Source: Natrinema pellirubrum DSM 15624
GTDB taxonomy: Archaea > Halobacteriota > Halobacteria > Halobacteriales > Natrialbaceae
Length of the DNA stretch: 64,000 bases
Assembly: GCF_000230735.2 (NCBI RefSeq)
Contig: NC_019962.1
Location: forward strand, 806,001 to 870,000
Direction of reading: 5' to 3'
Position 1 is the first letter of the stretch, and the number at the start of each line of letters is the position of its first letter. The position numbers and the translations under genes were made by a program. The notes under the pieces are model-generated. The model was not told the origin of the DNA. It made no database searches and was given only the letters and a program-made list of their open reading frames with translations. Below are positions 16,614 to 26,132 of this stretch, one piece after another.

Positions 16614-17078
16614 TCACAGGCGGCTCGCGACGACGACCGGCTTCCCGTCCGCGTCGGTCCGAAGCGTCAACGCGAGCCTGTTCTCGCCACGCTCACGGAC
16701 TACGAACGGCTCGGTGTCGTCGGGATCGCCCCCGACGATCCGTTCGTCGATGATCGTCTCACGGACCCGTCCGTCCGCGAGCGCGTACCGGACGACGGTG
16801 GCGCGTCGATCGGCCCGCGGAACGATCCGAACGTGGTCGACGGCGACGGTCGTAAGCGAGCGACGCGGGAGCGTCAACTCGACGACGCGTCGGGGGTTCG
16901 GGTGGCCGTCGGGCGACGGCTCCTCGGTGGCGACGAGATCGGTCGCGGCGTCGTCGATCGATGCGATCCCGGTCTCGACCTGCCGGTTCGTGTTCATCGT
17001 CGCGCCCCGCTCGATCGCCGGTGCGGCGAGCGCGGCGAGCGCGACCGTCAGGACGGCGGCGACGACGTAGCGGTTCAC
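16614..17078 (-). CDS. Small anchored protein of the pilus-like locus (DUF7311-like)
   Basis: A 154-residue protein with an N-terminal hydrophobic segment (residues 4-22, YVVAAVLTVALAALAAPAI) that may act as a signal anchor, and a soluble beta-rich remainder ending in TLRTDADGKPVVVASRL. It overlaps the upstream coiled-coil gene by 4 bp (ATGA). No catalytic motif is visible. DUF7311 is from memory. Its constant position beside the ATPase suggests an accessory or pseudopilin role. Confidence 0.78.
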   Translation of the reverse strand: MNRYVVAAVLTVALAALAAPAIERGATMNTNRQVETGIASIDDAATDLVATEEPSPDGHPNPRRVVELTLPRRSLTTVAVDHVRIVPRADRRATVVRYALADGRVRETIIDERIVGGDPDDTEPFVVRERGENRLALTLRTDADGKPVVVASRL

Positions 17079-17704
17079 GGGAGTCTGTCCCGGAGCGATC
17101 CGAGGATGCCGGTCGCCCCGTCCGCCTCGTCCGTGGCTGCCGCTCCGTCCACCTCGCTCTCCGACAGCGGGTCGCCGCTCGAGCCTCCGTCGTCGGCCGT
17201 CGACACGATCGCCTCGACGGTCCGTTCGACGCCGGGGCGTTCACCGCTTTCCCCGGCCGCGTCCGCCGACGCGATGGGCGGGCTCCCCGACTCGCGTTCG
17301 TCTCGAGCGTCGGCCGTCGATTTCGGCGCTGCTCGCTCGGCCGCCCCCTCGTCACCCGGTTCGGAACCGGACCGCGAACCGTTTCGATCGTGGCGGCCCT
17401 CGAGGGCTCGCTCGAGGCCGTCAATGCGGAACTCGAGCCGGTCGACCGCCGCCACGGCCGCGTTGGCCCGCCGTTCGACCGCGTCGTCAACCGATTCGAC
17501 GCCGCCGACGGCACCCTCGACCGCGTCGACGCGTCCCTCGAGATCGGCGAGCCGTCGGTCGTGTGCCTCGAGGCGCTCGACGGCCGTTTCGAGGTCGGCG
17601 GCGAGCGACGCGCGGTCCTCGAGCGCCGGTACCTCGGGGTCGCCGTCGACGACCGCGCGCTCGAGCGCCGACAGCCGCTGTTCGATCCGTTCGATGTCGC
17701 TCAT
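17075..17704 (-). CDS. Coiled-coil protein heading the pilus-like locus (DUF7310-like)
   Basis: A 209-residue soluble protein. Residues 1-95 show heptad-like spacing rich in Leu, Val, Glu and Arg (IERIEQRLSALERAV, LEAHDRRLADLEGRV), predicting a long coiled coil; the rest is a low-complexity acidic/Ser-rich tail. A TATA element 27-31 nt upstream makes it the first gene of the locus. It may be a cytoplasmic scaffold or regulator of the secretion ATPase, but this is inference from position. Confidence 0.78.
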   Translation of the reverse strand: MSDIERIEQRLSALERAVVDGDPEVPALEDRASLAADLETAVERLEAHDRRLADLEGRVDAVEGAVGGVESVDDAVERRANAAVAAVDRLEFRIDGLERALEGRHDRNGSRSGSEPGDEGAAERAAPKSTADARDERESGSPPIASADAAGESGERPGVERTVEAIVSTADDGGSSGDPLSESEVDGAAATDEADGATGILGSLRDRLP

Positions 17705-17735
17705 GGCGAGCGTTGCCCCGCGATCACGGATAAAC
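17705..17735 (-). promoter_or_regulatory. Leaderless promoter at the head of the pilus-like locus
   Basis: On the minus strand the sequence GTTTATCC starts 31 nt before the ATG, the same spacing as the two internal promoters. A looser version of their block (CGCGGGGCAACG) occupies nearly the same position. Confidence 0.5.
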
Positions 17736-17900
17736 CTCCGTCCGGGTTCGTTCGCGACCGCTCATCGTGACGATGAACGAGTCGTTTCCGTCGGTAAACG
17801 GAACGTTCCGTCGACCGAGTCCGGCTGAATCCGGGGTAACCGACGAAACGGTCGACCCGGTATATGCACCGCGGCGGGCAATGATCGATCGACGAGTTCG

Positions 17901-18176
17901 ATGGCGAGTCCTCCCTCCCTCGACGACCGACGATCCGCGGGCTCGAACGTGCCGGACGGCCGTCCCGACGAGGACCACGGCGTCCTCGAGCGCGCCGTCC
18001 CGGGACTGGCGACGCCGATCCGCGCCGTCGGATTCTGGGCGGCGATCGTTCTCCCCGCGGCCTACCTTCCCCTGCTCGCGACCGGCCTCTCCTCGGCGCT
18101 CGAGGGCGGGCTCTTTCTCGGCCTGCTCGCCGGCAACTTGCTATCGCTGTACGTCGGCCACGCCCATCGCCGGTAG
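17901..18176 (+). CDS. Small haloarchaeal membrane protein, two helices
   Basis: A 91-residue protein with a polar N-terminus (about 35 residues) and two hydrophobic segments (about 41-62 and 66-86, the second rich in Gly-Leu). A TATA-like TATATG at 17861-17866 is 35-40 nt upstream of the ATG, giving a short leader. It is divergent from the pilus-like locus and ends 8 nt before the convergent transporter gene. Function is unknown; no family motif is recognised. Confidence 0.65.
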   Translation: MASPPSLDDRRSAGSNVPDGRPDEDHGVLERAVPGLATPIRAVGFWAAIVLPAAYLPLLATGLSSALEGGLFLGLLAGNLLSLYVGHAHRR

Positions 18177-18183
18177 GGGCCGC

Positions 18184-19107
18184 CTACTCGCTCGCCTCCC
18201 GGGACCGGACCTGCCCCAGCTCCCGGCGGATCGCCCGGCGTTTCACGAGGAGGAAGCCGACGACGATGACGCCGAACCCGACCAGTGCGGCGGTATCAAC
18301 GACCTCGCCGAGGTAGAGCCAGCCGACCACGGCCGCGACGATCGGGGCGACGTAGGACACCATGTTGATCTCGACGGCACCCAGCCGCTCGAGCAGTTCG
18401 AAATAGATGAGGAAGCCGACGGCGCTTGCTCCCACCGCGAGGTACGCGAGCGCGCCGATCGCCTCGGGATGGATCCAATCGGTCGGCACGATCGGTTCGC
18501 CGAGCGCGAGGCTCACGAGATGGAGCATGGCCGCGCCGCCGAGCATCGACCAGGCCTCCATCGTCTCGATCGCGAGGTCGGCGTCGATGCGGCGGGTGAG
18601 GACGCTACCGAGGGCAAAGGCCAGCGCGGCACAGAAGACCAGTCCCTTGGCCACGGCGTCCGCCGCGAGCAGGCTGCCCGGATCGGGGCGGACGACGATG
18701 GCAACGCCGACGAGTCCGACGACGACGCCGACGAGACCGACGGGAGAGAGGGCGTCCGTGGGGACGAGCGCCCGCGCGAACCCGGTACTCAGGACCGGTG
18801 AGAGGCTCACCACGATGGCTGCGGCCGCGGCGGTCGTGTGCAGCTGGCCGACGAACAGGAATGCGTGGTAGGCCGCGATCAGGAGCCCGGCACCGACGAG
18901 GACCTGCCACCAGCCGGCCCGGTCGCGCGGTCGCCAGTCGGCGACGGCGGCCGCGTAGCCGAGCATCAGGAGCCCGGCGATGTCGTATCGAAGCGCCGCA
19001 AACAGTATCGGCGGGAGATGCGACAGCCCGGCACTGATCGCGACGAACGCTGCTCCCCACAACGCTGCAAGCACCAGAAAGAGCGAGAGGGTCTGATATC
19101 GGCTCAC
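18184..19107 (-). CDS. EamA/DMT-family transporter
   Basis: A 307-residue integral membrane protein with ten predicted helices in two homologous EamA halves (about residues 1-140 and 150-290). ALWGAAFVAISAGL near the N-terminus and the ending WLYLGEVVDTAALVGFGVIVVGFLLV are typical of the drug/metabolite transporter superfamily. Such carriers export amino acids, nucleosides or other metabolites; the substrate cannot be assigned. The short Arg/Glu-rich tail is cytoplasmic. Confidence 0.9.
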   Translation of the reverse strand: MSRYQTLSLFLVLAALWGAAFVAISAGLSHLPPILFAALRYDIAGLLMLGYAAAVADWRPRDRAGWWQVLVGAGLLIAAYHAFLFVGQLHTTAAAAAIVVSLSPVLSTGFARALVPTDALSPVGLVGVVVGLVGVAIVVRPDPGSLLAADAVAKGLVFCAALAFALGSVLTRRIDADLAIETMEAWSMLGGAAMLHLVSLALGEPIVPTDWIHPEAIGALAYLAVGASAVGFLIYFELLERLGAVEINMVSYVAPIVAAVVGWLYLGEVVDTAALVGFGVIVVGFLLVKRRAIRRELGQVRSREASE

Positions 19108-19202
19108 GGTGACTGTTCCGTGAGAACGTGCCTATGAATTTCGGTTCGAGTCGACGCCAGCGGCGACTCCGGCGGTCGATCGGCCGCCACCGGGACGGTG
19201 TC

Positions 19203-19568
19203 TCAGAGCGAGGGCAGTTCGCGGATCTCGACTTTCTCCTCGGTCTGTTTGAACTGCTCGAGCAGTGGTTTGATGTCGTCGAACCCGTCATCGAGGACGA
19301 CGTCGCCGCTGCGGAGGTCGTAATCGATGATATCGTAGTCGGCGAGCCGCGGGAGGTGGTTGTGGACCAGCGAGACGTAGATCCGCTGGCGCTGTTCCTT
19401 CCCGATCGTCGCAGGACGGGCATCGAGTTCCCAGGCGGCGACCTGCGTGACGACGTCCTCGAGGTTCGCGGTCGCGTCCTCGGCCAGTTGATAGAGGAGA
19501 TACCGGCGTTCGGACTCGGCGAGAAGGGAACAGGCCGCTTCCATCCGGCTCGCGTTCGTCTGGTTCAT
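19203..19568 (-). CDS. DUF7344-like winged-helix protein
   Basis: A 121-residue protein with the haloarchaeal pattern LLAESERRYLLYQLAE followed by QRIYVSLVHNHLPRLADYDIIDYD, the layout of the DUF7344 winged-helix-like family, often predicted to be transcription regulators. The ATG at 19568 begins MNQTNASRMEAACS; five residues further upstream are unsupported. It stands alone between the transporter and the dpp operon. Target genes are unknown. Confidence 0.8.
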   Translation of the reverse strand: MNQTNASRMEAACSLLAESERRYLLYQLAEDATANLEDVVTQVAAWELDARPATIGKEQRQRIYVSLVHNHLPRLADYDIIDYDLRSGDVVLDDGFDDIKPLLEQFKQTEEKVEIRELPSL

Positions 19569-19743
19569 ACGTCGAGCAGGCACCCAGTGGTATTACACCT
19601 ACTGCCAATACAGATTGGGTCCGTATCCCCGGCGAGTAAGCGTCGATCTCGGGACCGGTCGCCAGATACGCTGTACTCGCTCAGTATGCCGAATTCGCCG
19701 TTTGTATGCCTTCTCGAGACTGTTACGTTCGTCGAACCGCTCA

Positions 19744-21060
19744 TCAGTCCAGGGAGTCGGGAGCCGGTGTTCGATCGATCGTATCGTCGTGGAGGTGACA
19801 GGCCACCGGATGCGATCCGTCTCCCAGTTCTGGGCGATCGCGCTCGCAGACGCTTTCGTACGCCGCCCGAAGTCGGTCCTCGGCCGCGTCCCAGTCCCCG
19901 GTCGCCAGTTCGGCGAGGACGTCCTCGACGATCGTGTCGTGTCGCGGCGGCAGGTCGACCGCGAGCAATCGGTCTTTCAGTGCCGCGACGAACGCGGGAA
20001 CGTCAGAGTCCGGCACCCCACCGTCCTCGATCGTGAACCGATCGTCTCCGCCGACCGATTCGAGGGAGATGTCCCGCTGCTCGATCCGCTGGCGGAGCGT
20101 CATGAGGGCGCGATAGGTCTCCCGTTCGACCTCGAGATCGTCGGGTGGAATCACCATCGGACATCGGGTCCGGAACCGGCAACCGCTCGGCGGATCCCGG
20201 GGGGACGGCACGTCGCCGGCGAGCGTCTCCCGATCGCGCTCCCGTTCGTCGGTCGACGCGCGCGGGACGCTCTCGAGCAACGCCCGCGTGTAGGGGTGAT
20301 CCGGGTCTTCGAACAGGTCCTCGACGGGGCCGATCTCGACGACTTCGCCGAGATACATCACCGCGACGCGGTCACAGACGTGCCGAATCACGGAGAGGTC
20401 GTGACTGATCAGGAGATACGTGAGATCGAACTCCGCTTGCAGGTCGTCGAGCAGGTTCAACACCTGTGCCTGGACGGAGACGTCGAGCGCCGACGTCGGC
20501 TCGTCGAGAACGACGAACTCGGGCTCGAGCGCCAGCGCGCGAGCGATCCCGATCCGCTGGCGCTGGCCGCCGGAGAACTCGTGGGGGTAGCGATCGACCT
20601 GGTCGGCCGAGAGGCCGACGCGCTCGAGCAGGTCCCGAACCCGCTCTCGCCGCTCGATGTCGGTCCCGACCTCGTGGACATCGAGGGGCTGTCTGACGAT
20701 ATCGCCGATCGTCATTCGTGGATCGAGACTCGAGAAGGGGTCTTGGAAGACGACCTGTGCGCGCCGGCGGAAGTCGGTGAGAGCGGCCCCGCTGAGATCG
20801 TAGACGTTCTCGCCGTCGAACTCGACCCGGCCCTCGGTGGGATCCTGCAGGCGAAGCAGCGTTTCCCCCGCCGTCGACTTCCCGCAGCCGGACTCGCCGA
20901 CCAGCCCCAGCGTCTCGCCCTCGTGGATGTCGAAGCTGACGCCGTCGACGGCGCGAACGGGGACCGGTTCGTCCCCGAACAGGCGATCGAGAACCGAATC
21001 GTTCTCCCAGAAGTACTTCCGGAGGTCGTCGACGCGAACGAGCGGATCGTCGGCGCTCAC
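19744..21060 (-). CDS. dppF: Dipeptide/oligopeptide ABC transporter ATP-binding protein, DppF-like
   Basis: A 438-residue ABC ATPase. Walker A is GESGCGKST, the signature is FSGGQRQR, and Walker B is [12 protein letters not shown]. The oligopeptide-transporter C-terminal region begins [17 protein letters not shown], but is then interrupted by about 100 acidic residues before ending ACHLHDD. It couples ATP hydrolysis to peptide import with the other ATPase and the permeases. It is the last gene of a five-gene operon and overlaps the preceding gene by 4 bp. The exact substrate (dipeptide, oligopeptide or nickel) is not determined. Confidence 0.92.
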   Translation of the reverse strand: MSADDPLVRVDDLRKYFWENDSVLDRLFGDEPVPVRAVDGVSFDIHEGETLGLVGESGCGKSTAGETLLRLQDPTEGRVEFDGENVYDLSGAALTDFRRRAQVVFQDPFSSLDPRMTIGDIVRQPLDVHEVGTDIERRERVRDLLERVGLSADQVDRYPHEFSGGQRQRIGIARALALEPEFVVLDEPTSALDVSVQAQVLNLLDDLQAEFDLTYLLISHDLSVIRHVCDRVAVMYLGEVVEIGPVEDLFEDPDHPYTRALLESVPRASTDERERDRETLAGDVPSPRDPPSGCRFRTRCPMVIPPDDLEVERETYRALMTLRQRIEQRDISLESVGGDDRFTIEDGGVPDSDVPAFVAALKDRLLAVDLPPRHDTIVEDVLAELATGDWDAAEDRLRAAYESVCERDRPELGDGSHPVACHLHDDTIDRTPAPDSLD

Positions 21061-22391
21061 TGGTGTTCACCTCCGGTGGTCTCGGCCGGCTGTCGTGACC
21101 GCTCTTCGGGAGGTTCGGTCTCGGGCTCTTCCGGCCCCGCGTGTTCGTCCCCGGCCGACCGTTCCCTCTCGTCGAAGTAGCCGTCCGAGAGCGCCGCGCC
21201 CTCGTCGTACTCCGTTTCGGCGAGGACACAGCGCGCTCGGTGGTCATCGCTCCCGCCGGCCGGATACTCCGGCGGGTGTTCGAGACACGCCGTCATCGCT
21301 TTCGGACACCGATCGGCGAAGTGACACCGATCGCCCATTTCGTGGTCGAGGAGGCTCGGCACGTTCCCCGGAATGGGCTGGAGCCGGCCGGCCGCATCGT
21401 CTCGCGACTCGGCCGCTCGACTCTCCGCATCGCGTCGCGCCGCATCTCCCTCGAGGTCGGGAACCGAGCCGAGCAGTCCCGCCGTGTAGGGGTGGACCTG
21501 CTCGTCGAAGACGTCCGCTAAGGTCCCGCGTTCGACGATCTCTCCCGCGTACATCACGCCGACCCGGTCGCACATGCGGGCGATGACGCCGAGGTTGTGC
21601 GTGATCAGCAGGATCGTCATCTCGGTCTCCGCCTGCAACTCGTCGAGGAGATCGAGGATCTGGGCCTGGATCGTCACGTCGAGCGCCGTCGTCGGCTCGT
21701 CGGCGATCAGCACGTCCGGCTCGCCGGCCAGCGCCTGCGCGATCATCGCTCGCTGGAGCATGCCGCCGGAGTACTCGTGTGGGTACTCGTCGGCTCGCTC
21801 GACCGGATCCGGAATGCCGACCAGCTCGAGCAGTTCGATCGCCCGGTCGCGGCTCTCCTCGCTAACGTATCGCCGCGAGGGGAGTACTTTGGAGAGCAAC
21901 AGCGATCCCAGCGAGTACTCCGCGGACTCGGTTCGCGCGCGGGTCGACCGCGGGTTGGCGCTGGCCCGGCGCTGGACCTCGACGGCCTCGGCGAGTTGTT
22001 CGCCGACGGTAAGCGTCGGGTTGAAACTGCTCTCCGGGTCCTGGAAGATCATGCTAAACGACGTCCCTCGCAGCGACCGCCTGACGTCGTCGGGGAGTTC
22101 GAGCAGTTTCACGAACTCCCCGTCGATCGCGTCCGGGTGGTCGTCGGCGATCGCCTCGACGAGATCGGGGTTCCGATAGCGGATCTCGCCGTCCGTGATC
22201 TCGCCCGGCGGGTCGATCAGGTTCATGACGGAGCGGGCGGTGACGCTCTTCCCGCTTCCGCTTTCACCGACGATCCCGAAGACCTCACCGCGTTCGATTC
22301 CGAGGTCGAGCGACGAGACCGCGTTTACCTGTCCCTCCTGCGTGAAGTAGCGCGTCGAAAGGTCGGAGACGCGAAGTATTTCCTCTGTCAT
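21057..22391 (-). CDS. dppD: Dipeptide/oligopeptide ABC transporter ATP-binding protein, DppD-like
   Basis: A 444-residue ABC ATPase with Walker [12 protein letters not shown], signature YSGGMLQR and Walker [13 protein letters not shown]. Between the Q-loop region ([17 protein letters not shown]) and the signature there is an extra segment of about 40 residues. The C-terminal cysteine-containing peptide-transporter motif ([14 protein letters not shown]) is present, which in some relatives carries an iron-sulfur cluster. It overlaps both neighbours by ATGA and is thus co-translated. Confidence 0.92.
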   Translation of the reverse strand: MTEEILRVSDLSTRYFTQEGQVNAVSSLDLGIERGEVFGIVGESGSGKSVTARSVMNLIDPPGEITDGEIRYRNPDLVEAIADDHPDAIDGEFVKLLELPDDVRRSLRGTSFSMIFQDPESSFNPTLTVGEQLAEAVEVQRRASANPRSTRARTESAEYSLGSLLLSKVLPSRRYVSEESRDRAIELLELVGIPDPVERADEYPHEYSGGMLQRAMIAQALAGEPDVLIADEPTTALDVTIQAQILDLLDELQAETEMTILLITHNLGVIARMCDRVGVMYAGEIVERGTLADVFDEQVHPYTAGLLGSVPDLEGDAARRDAESRAAESRDDAAGRLQPIPGNVPSLLDHEMGDRCHFADRCPKAMTACLEHPPEYPAGGSDDHRARCVLAETEYDEGAALSDGYFDERERSAGDEHAGPEEPETEPPEERSRQPAETTGGEHQ

Positions 22392-23383
22392 CTGCCTTCA
22401 CCTTCGATGTTCGGATCCAGTGCATCGCGGAGCCAATCGCCGAGCAAGTTGACGCTGATCACCGCCAGGACGATCCCGATTCCCGGCACCATAGCGACCC
22501 ACGGTCGAGTCCGCAGGACGTCCTGTCCGCGTTCGATCTCGTAGCCCCACGAGAGCGTCGTCCCGGAGAAGCCGAGATACGCCAGCGAGGCCTCGAGCAG
22601 GATGATCGCCGCGACCTGAATCGTCGCGAGGACGATAATCGGCGTGAGGCTGTTCGGGAGCACGTGTTTGAGCAGGATCGTCCTGTCACTCGTCCCGAAA
22701 CTCCGCGCGGCCTTGACGTACTCCTCGCTGCGGATCGACAACGCCTCGCCGCGAGCGACGCGCGCGAACCAAACCCAGGTGACGAGTCCGGCGACGATCG
22801 TGACCGTCCCCGGAATCGGAATCGAGTCGGGCATCCCGTCGACCAGCCCGAGCGCTACGATCGGATCGGGGACGTATATCGGCGATTCCCCGAAGACGCC
22901 GATCAGCGCCAGGGCGAGGACGAGCGCCGGGAACGCGAGCATGGTGTCGGCGATGCGCATCAGCCCGTCGTCGACGCGGCCGCCGTAGTAGCCCGCAGCC
23001 AGCCCGATCGGAACGCCGATCACCACTGCCAGTGCCGTCCCAAGGAGGCCGACGAGCAGCGAGACTCGCGCTCCGTAGAGGAACCGGGAATAGACGTCCT
23101 GTCCGACGTTGTTCGTCCCGAGTACGTGTTCGGTGGTCGGCTCGACCGTCACGTCGACGATGTCGCCGTCGTCAGCGACCGATGTCGTGTATTCGTGGCC
23201 GAGCGGGGGATACTCCGCACCCTGTTCGTCGTAGTAGCCCGTCCGCGTCGGATTGTGGGTGGCCAGTACCGGCGCGAACACCGCCATGAAGACGATCGAC
23301 GCCAACAGCACCAACCCGAGCTTCGGGAGCAGGCTCTTCCTGAACGTCTGCCAGAGATTCGATCTGATTCGGTCCGAGATCAT
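22388..23383 (-). CDS. dppC: Dipeptide/oligopeptide ABC permease, DppC-like
   Basis: A 331-residue permease with an N-terminal helix (about residues 22-42), a long outer loop and a binding-protein-dependent transport domain with five further helices. The EAA-type loop reads EYVKAARSFGTSDRTILLKHVLPNS, which docks on the ATPases. The ATG at 23383 overlaps the previous gene's stop (ATGA); a longer upstream frame is only the shadow of dppB. It forms the import channel with the DppB-like protein. Confidence 0.92.
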   Translation of the reverse strand: MISDRIRSNLWQTFRKSLLPKLGLVLLASIVFMAVFAPVLATHNPTRTGYYDEQGAEYPPLGHEYTTSVADDGDIVDVTVEPTTEHVLGTNNVGQDVYSRFLYGARVSLLVGLLGTALAVVIGVPIGLAAGYYGGRVDDGLMRIADTMLAFPALVLALALIGVFGESPIYVPDPIVALGLVDGMPDSIPIPGTVTIVAGLVTWVWFARVARGEALSIRSEEYVKAARSFGTSDRTILLKHVLPNSLTPIIVLATIQVAAIILLEASLAYLGFSGTTLSWGYEIERGQDVLRTRPWVAMVPGIGIVLAVISVNLLGDWLRDALDPNIEGEGR

Positions 23384-24447
23384 TGCTCGCTCACCCGCGG
23401 ATCGAGATAGTTGTAGACGGCGTCGACGGCGATGTTGATCGTCACGAACGCGATGGCGATGAACACCACGATCCCCTGCATGAGCGGCCAGTCTCGCGTT
23501 CCGAGCGCGTCGATGAGGCGAAGCCCGAGGCCCGGCCAATTGAACACGGTCTCGGTGATGACTGCACCGCCCATCAGGGTCCCCATCTGGAGCCCGAGGA
23601 CCGTAATGACCGGGATCATCGTGTTCCGCAGCACGTGCTTGTAGCGAACGAGTACCGAGGGGAGCCCCTTCGCTCGACTCGCCGTGACGTAGGGCTTCCC
23701 GAGTTCGTCGACCATGCCGCTCCGGGTGAGGCGGGTGATGAGCGCGGTGAAGTACGTCCCGAGCGTAAGCGCCGGGAGCGCGATGTGTTTCAGCCAGACC
23801 AGCAGGTCATAGACCGACCCGTACCGGACGAGCGTCAGCACGGCCTCCCCGAAGCCGACCGGTCGACGACCGGTCGGGAAATCGTAGAAGCCGACGCTCG
23901 GGTAGGGGATGCTGATGCTTGCCAGCGAGACCCACGACAGACCAAAGGTCGGGTACGGGATTCCGAACCAGACGCCGAACACGAGGATCAGCATGAGCCC
24001 GAGCCAGAAGTTCGGCGTCGAGATGCCAAGCAGCGAGAACAGCGTGGCACTGTAGTCGGCGGGCTCGTTCCGCCGCGTCGCCGAAATCACGCCCAGGGGG
24101 ATCGCGATGACGAGGGCGACGATCGTCGCGGCGATCGTCAGTTCGATCGTCGCGGGGATCCGTTCGATGACCATCGCTTCGACCTCCCGGTTCGACTGCC
24201 AGGAGTATCCGAAGTCGCCGGTGATCAGTTCCCGCACGTAATCGAAGTACTGGACGTAGACCGGTTCGTTCAGTCCTTCTTCTCGTCTGACCTGTTCCAC
24301 TAACTCCTGAGTTGCCCCTTCCGCGAGCATCAGGTTCGCCGGATCGCCGGGCGCAACTGCCCGGAGTCCGAACATGATCGTTACGACTCCCCAGATGACG
24401 ACGATTCCCTGCAGCAATCGCCGTACGAGGAACTTAGCCATCGACAT
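23380..24447 (-). CDS. dppB: Dipeptide/oligopeptide ABC permease, DppB-like
   Basis: A 355-residue permease with six predicted helices. The start FLVRRLLQGIVVIWGVVTIMF is the classic DppB opening helix, and the EAA-type loop is KPYVTASRAKGLPSVLVRYKHVLRN. An ATG six bases further in is equally plausible as the start. It lies about 60 nt downstream of the substrate-binding protein gene and is fused to dppC by a 4-bp overlap. Confidence 0.92.
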   Translation of the reverse strand: MSMAKFLVRRLLQGIVVIWGVVTIMFGLRAVAPGDPANLMLAEGATQELVEQVRREEGLNEPVYVQYFDYVRELITGDFGYSWQSNREVEAMVIERIPATIELTIAATIVALVIAIPLGVISATRRNEPADYSATLFSLLGISTPNFWLGLMLILVFGVWFGIPYPTFGLSWVSLASISIPYPSVGFYDFPTGRRPVGFGEAVLTLVRYGSVYDLLVWLKHIALPALTLGTYFTALITRLTRSGMVDELGKPYVTASRAKGLPSVLVRYKHVLRNTMIPVITVLGLQMGTLMGGAVITETVFNWPGLGLRLIDALGTRDWPLMQGIVVFIAIAFVTINIAVDAVYNYLDPRVSEQ

Positions 24448-24511
24448 GTGATAGTCTCATTAAATTGGAGGGTCGGGGACCGTCTCGTTCACTCTCAGGC
24501 GTGGTCCGGTG

Positions 24512-26107
24512 TTACGTCTCCATGCCCCAGATGTAGACGGTCTCGTCCTCGCGGGGCTCCCACTGGATGTCCTCTCTCACGCCGTAGATGCTCTCCTGGG
24601 TGTGGAGGAACAGGAACGGTGCTTTCTCGTGGGCCAATTGGTTGACTTCCTCGAGTTGCGCCCGGCGATCGTCGGGGTCCTCGATCTGTTGGCTCTCGAG
24701 GATCGCGTCGCTGAGTTCCTCGTCGTCGAACGTCCGGTTCGGGTTGTCCGGGATCGTAAAGAAGCCCTGGACGCCGTAGTCGGTGTCGCCAGTAATGGTT
24801 CCCCAGCCGATCATGAAGAAGGGGATCTCGAACTCGTCGGGGTCGACCCCGGCCTGATTCGCGTCCGAGACGATGCCGAAGTCGACGATGTTGGCGTCGC
24901 AACTGACGTTCTCGAGTTGGTCGATCTGGTCGGCGACCGTCTCGGCGACGTCGGCGTCGTTGAGGTAGCGGCCCTGTGGTGCGGTCAGTTCGATCTCCAC
25001 GCCGCCGTACCCGCTCTCGTCGACGAGGCTCTCGGCCATGCCGACGTCCTGTTCGTAGGGTTCGATCTCGTCGTTGAAGCCGTTGATCCCCGGCGCAACG
25101 GGCTGGCCGCGCGGTTCTCCGAACCCGCTGAGGATCGTGTCGACGATCTCTTCGTTGTCGACGGCGTAGTTCATCGCCTGTCGGAACTCCAGACTGTCGA
25201 ACGGTTCGACGGTGTTTTTCATCGGACAGAAGATGTTCCGGAAGCTCGTTACCTGCCTGATTTCGACGTCGTCGGCACTCCGAACCGTATCGACGTCCTC
25301 CGGGAGAACGTTGATCGTCAGGTCCGTCTCTCCCGTCTCGAGCGAGTTTACCCGACCGCTGGATTCGCCGTCCGCGTTGAAGACCACGCGCTCGAACGGC
25401 GGCTCGTCGCCCCAGTAGTCGTCGAACCGCTCGAGGACGATCTCCTCGCCCGACGTGAAGTCGACGACCTCGTAGGGCCCCGTCCCGTTGAAGACCTCGG
25501 GATCGGCGCCGGAGATCGCCTCGTTCTCGGCGTCGTGGTTTTCGATCGCCCACTCCATGTTCATCGCACGGGCGTAGTTCCCGAACTCGAACTCCGCGAG
25601 TCCGGGTGCGGCGGAGTACTCGACCGACACCGTCGTCTCGTCGACCGCGCTCGCACCATCGATCGACCCCAGTCCGAAGGTCCCGATCGGACTCGGGACG
25701 CCCATCTCCGGATCGACGGTCCGATTGATCGTCCACGCGACGTCTTCCGCGGTCAGATCGTCCCCGTTGTGGAACACCACGTCGTCCCGCAGGGAGAGTT
25801 CGGTCGTCCCGTCGCCCTGGGCCTCCCAGTCTTCGACGACCCGGGAGAAGATGCCTTCCCCGGGCTCGAAGTCGAACAGCGGCTCGTAGATGTGGTCGTA
25901 TACGTCGAAGAAGTCCCCGGTGATGTGATCGAGCGGATCCACCGTATCCGGGAACTGTGAGAGCGTGATCGTGAGTTCGTCGGTGCCGTCGTCGTCGGAT
26001 GGATCACCGAGACAGCCACTCATCGCCGCGAGACCCGTCGTCCCCGCGGCACCGGTGAGTTTCAGCAGCGTTCGTCGATCGAGTCGCGTAGTGTCCATGG
26101 TTCCCAT
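24512..26107 (-). CDS. dppA: ABC transporter peptide-binding lipoprotein, DppA-like
   Basis: A 531-residue extracytoplasmic solute-binding protein (SBP family 5). It carries a twin-arginine signal (DRRTLLK) and a lipobox SGC, so it is Tat-exported and lipid-anchored. Family features include TLSQFPDTVDPLDH, YEPLFDF and DVVFHNGDDLTAEDV. Three starts are possible (GTG 26113, ATG 26107, ATG 26098); 26107 is preferred because in the sequence before the IS insertion a TATA box sits about 26 nt upstream of it. It is the first gene of the operon, and its native promoter is now cut off by an IS66-type element 26 bp upstream. Confidence 0.92.
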   Translation of the reverse strand: MGTMDTTRLDRRTLLKLTGAAGTTGLAAMSGCLGDPSDDDGTDELTITLSQFPDTVDPLDHITGDFFDVYDHIYEPLFDFEPGEGIFSRVVEDWEAQGDGTTELSLRDDVVFHNGDDLTAEDVAWTINRTVDPEMGVPSPIGTFGLGSIDGASAVDETTVSVEYSAAPGLAEFEFGNYARAMNMEWAIENHDAENEAISGADPEVFNGTGPYEVVDFTSGEEIVLERFDDYWGDEPPFERVVFNADGESSGRVNSLETGETDLTINVLPEDVDTVRSADDVEIRQVTSFRNIFCPMKNTVEPFDSLEFRQAMNYAVDNEEIVDTILSGFGEPRGQPVAPGINGFNDEIEPYEQDVGMAESLVDESGYGGVEIELTAPQGRYLNDADVAETVADQIDQLENVSCDANIVDFGIVSDANQAGVDPDEFEIPFFMIGWGTITGDTDYGVQGFFTIPDNPNRTFDDEELSDAILESQQIEDPDDRRAQLEEVNQLAHEKAPFLFLHTQESIYGVREDIQWEPREDETVYIWGMET

Positions 26108-26124
26108 ACCCACACATTACGATA

Positions 26125-26132
26125 GTATTATT
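26125..26132. repeat. Target-site duplication, left copy
   Basis: GTATTATT directly abuts the left end of the insertion sequence and is repeated exactly at 27783-27790. Eight base pairs is the usual duplication length for IS66-family elements. Confidence 0.9.

Noticed and set aside
17767-18801. 344-codon plus-strand frame spanning two genes
   Set aside because: It runs past the small membrane protein and antisense to the EamA transporter; composition (Arg, Asp, His) is that of a shadow.
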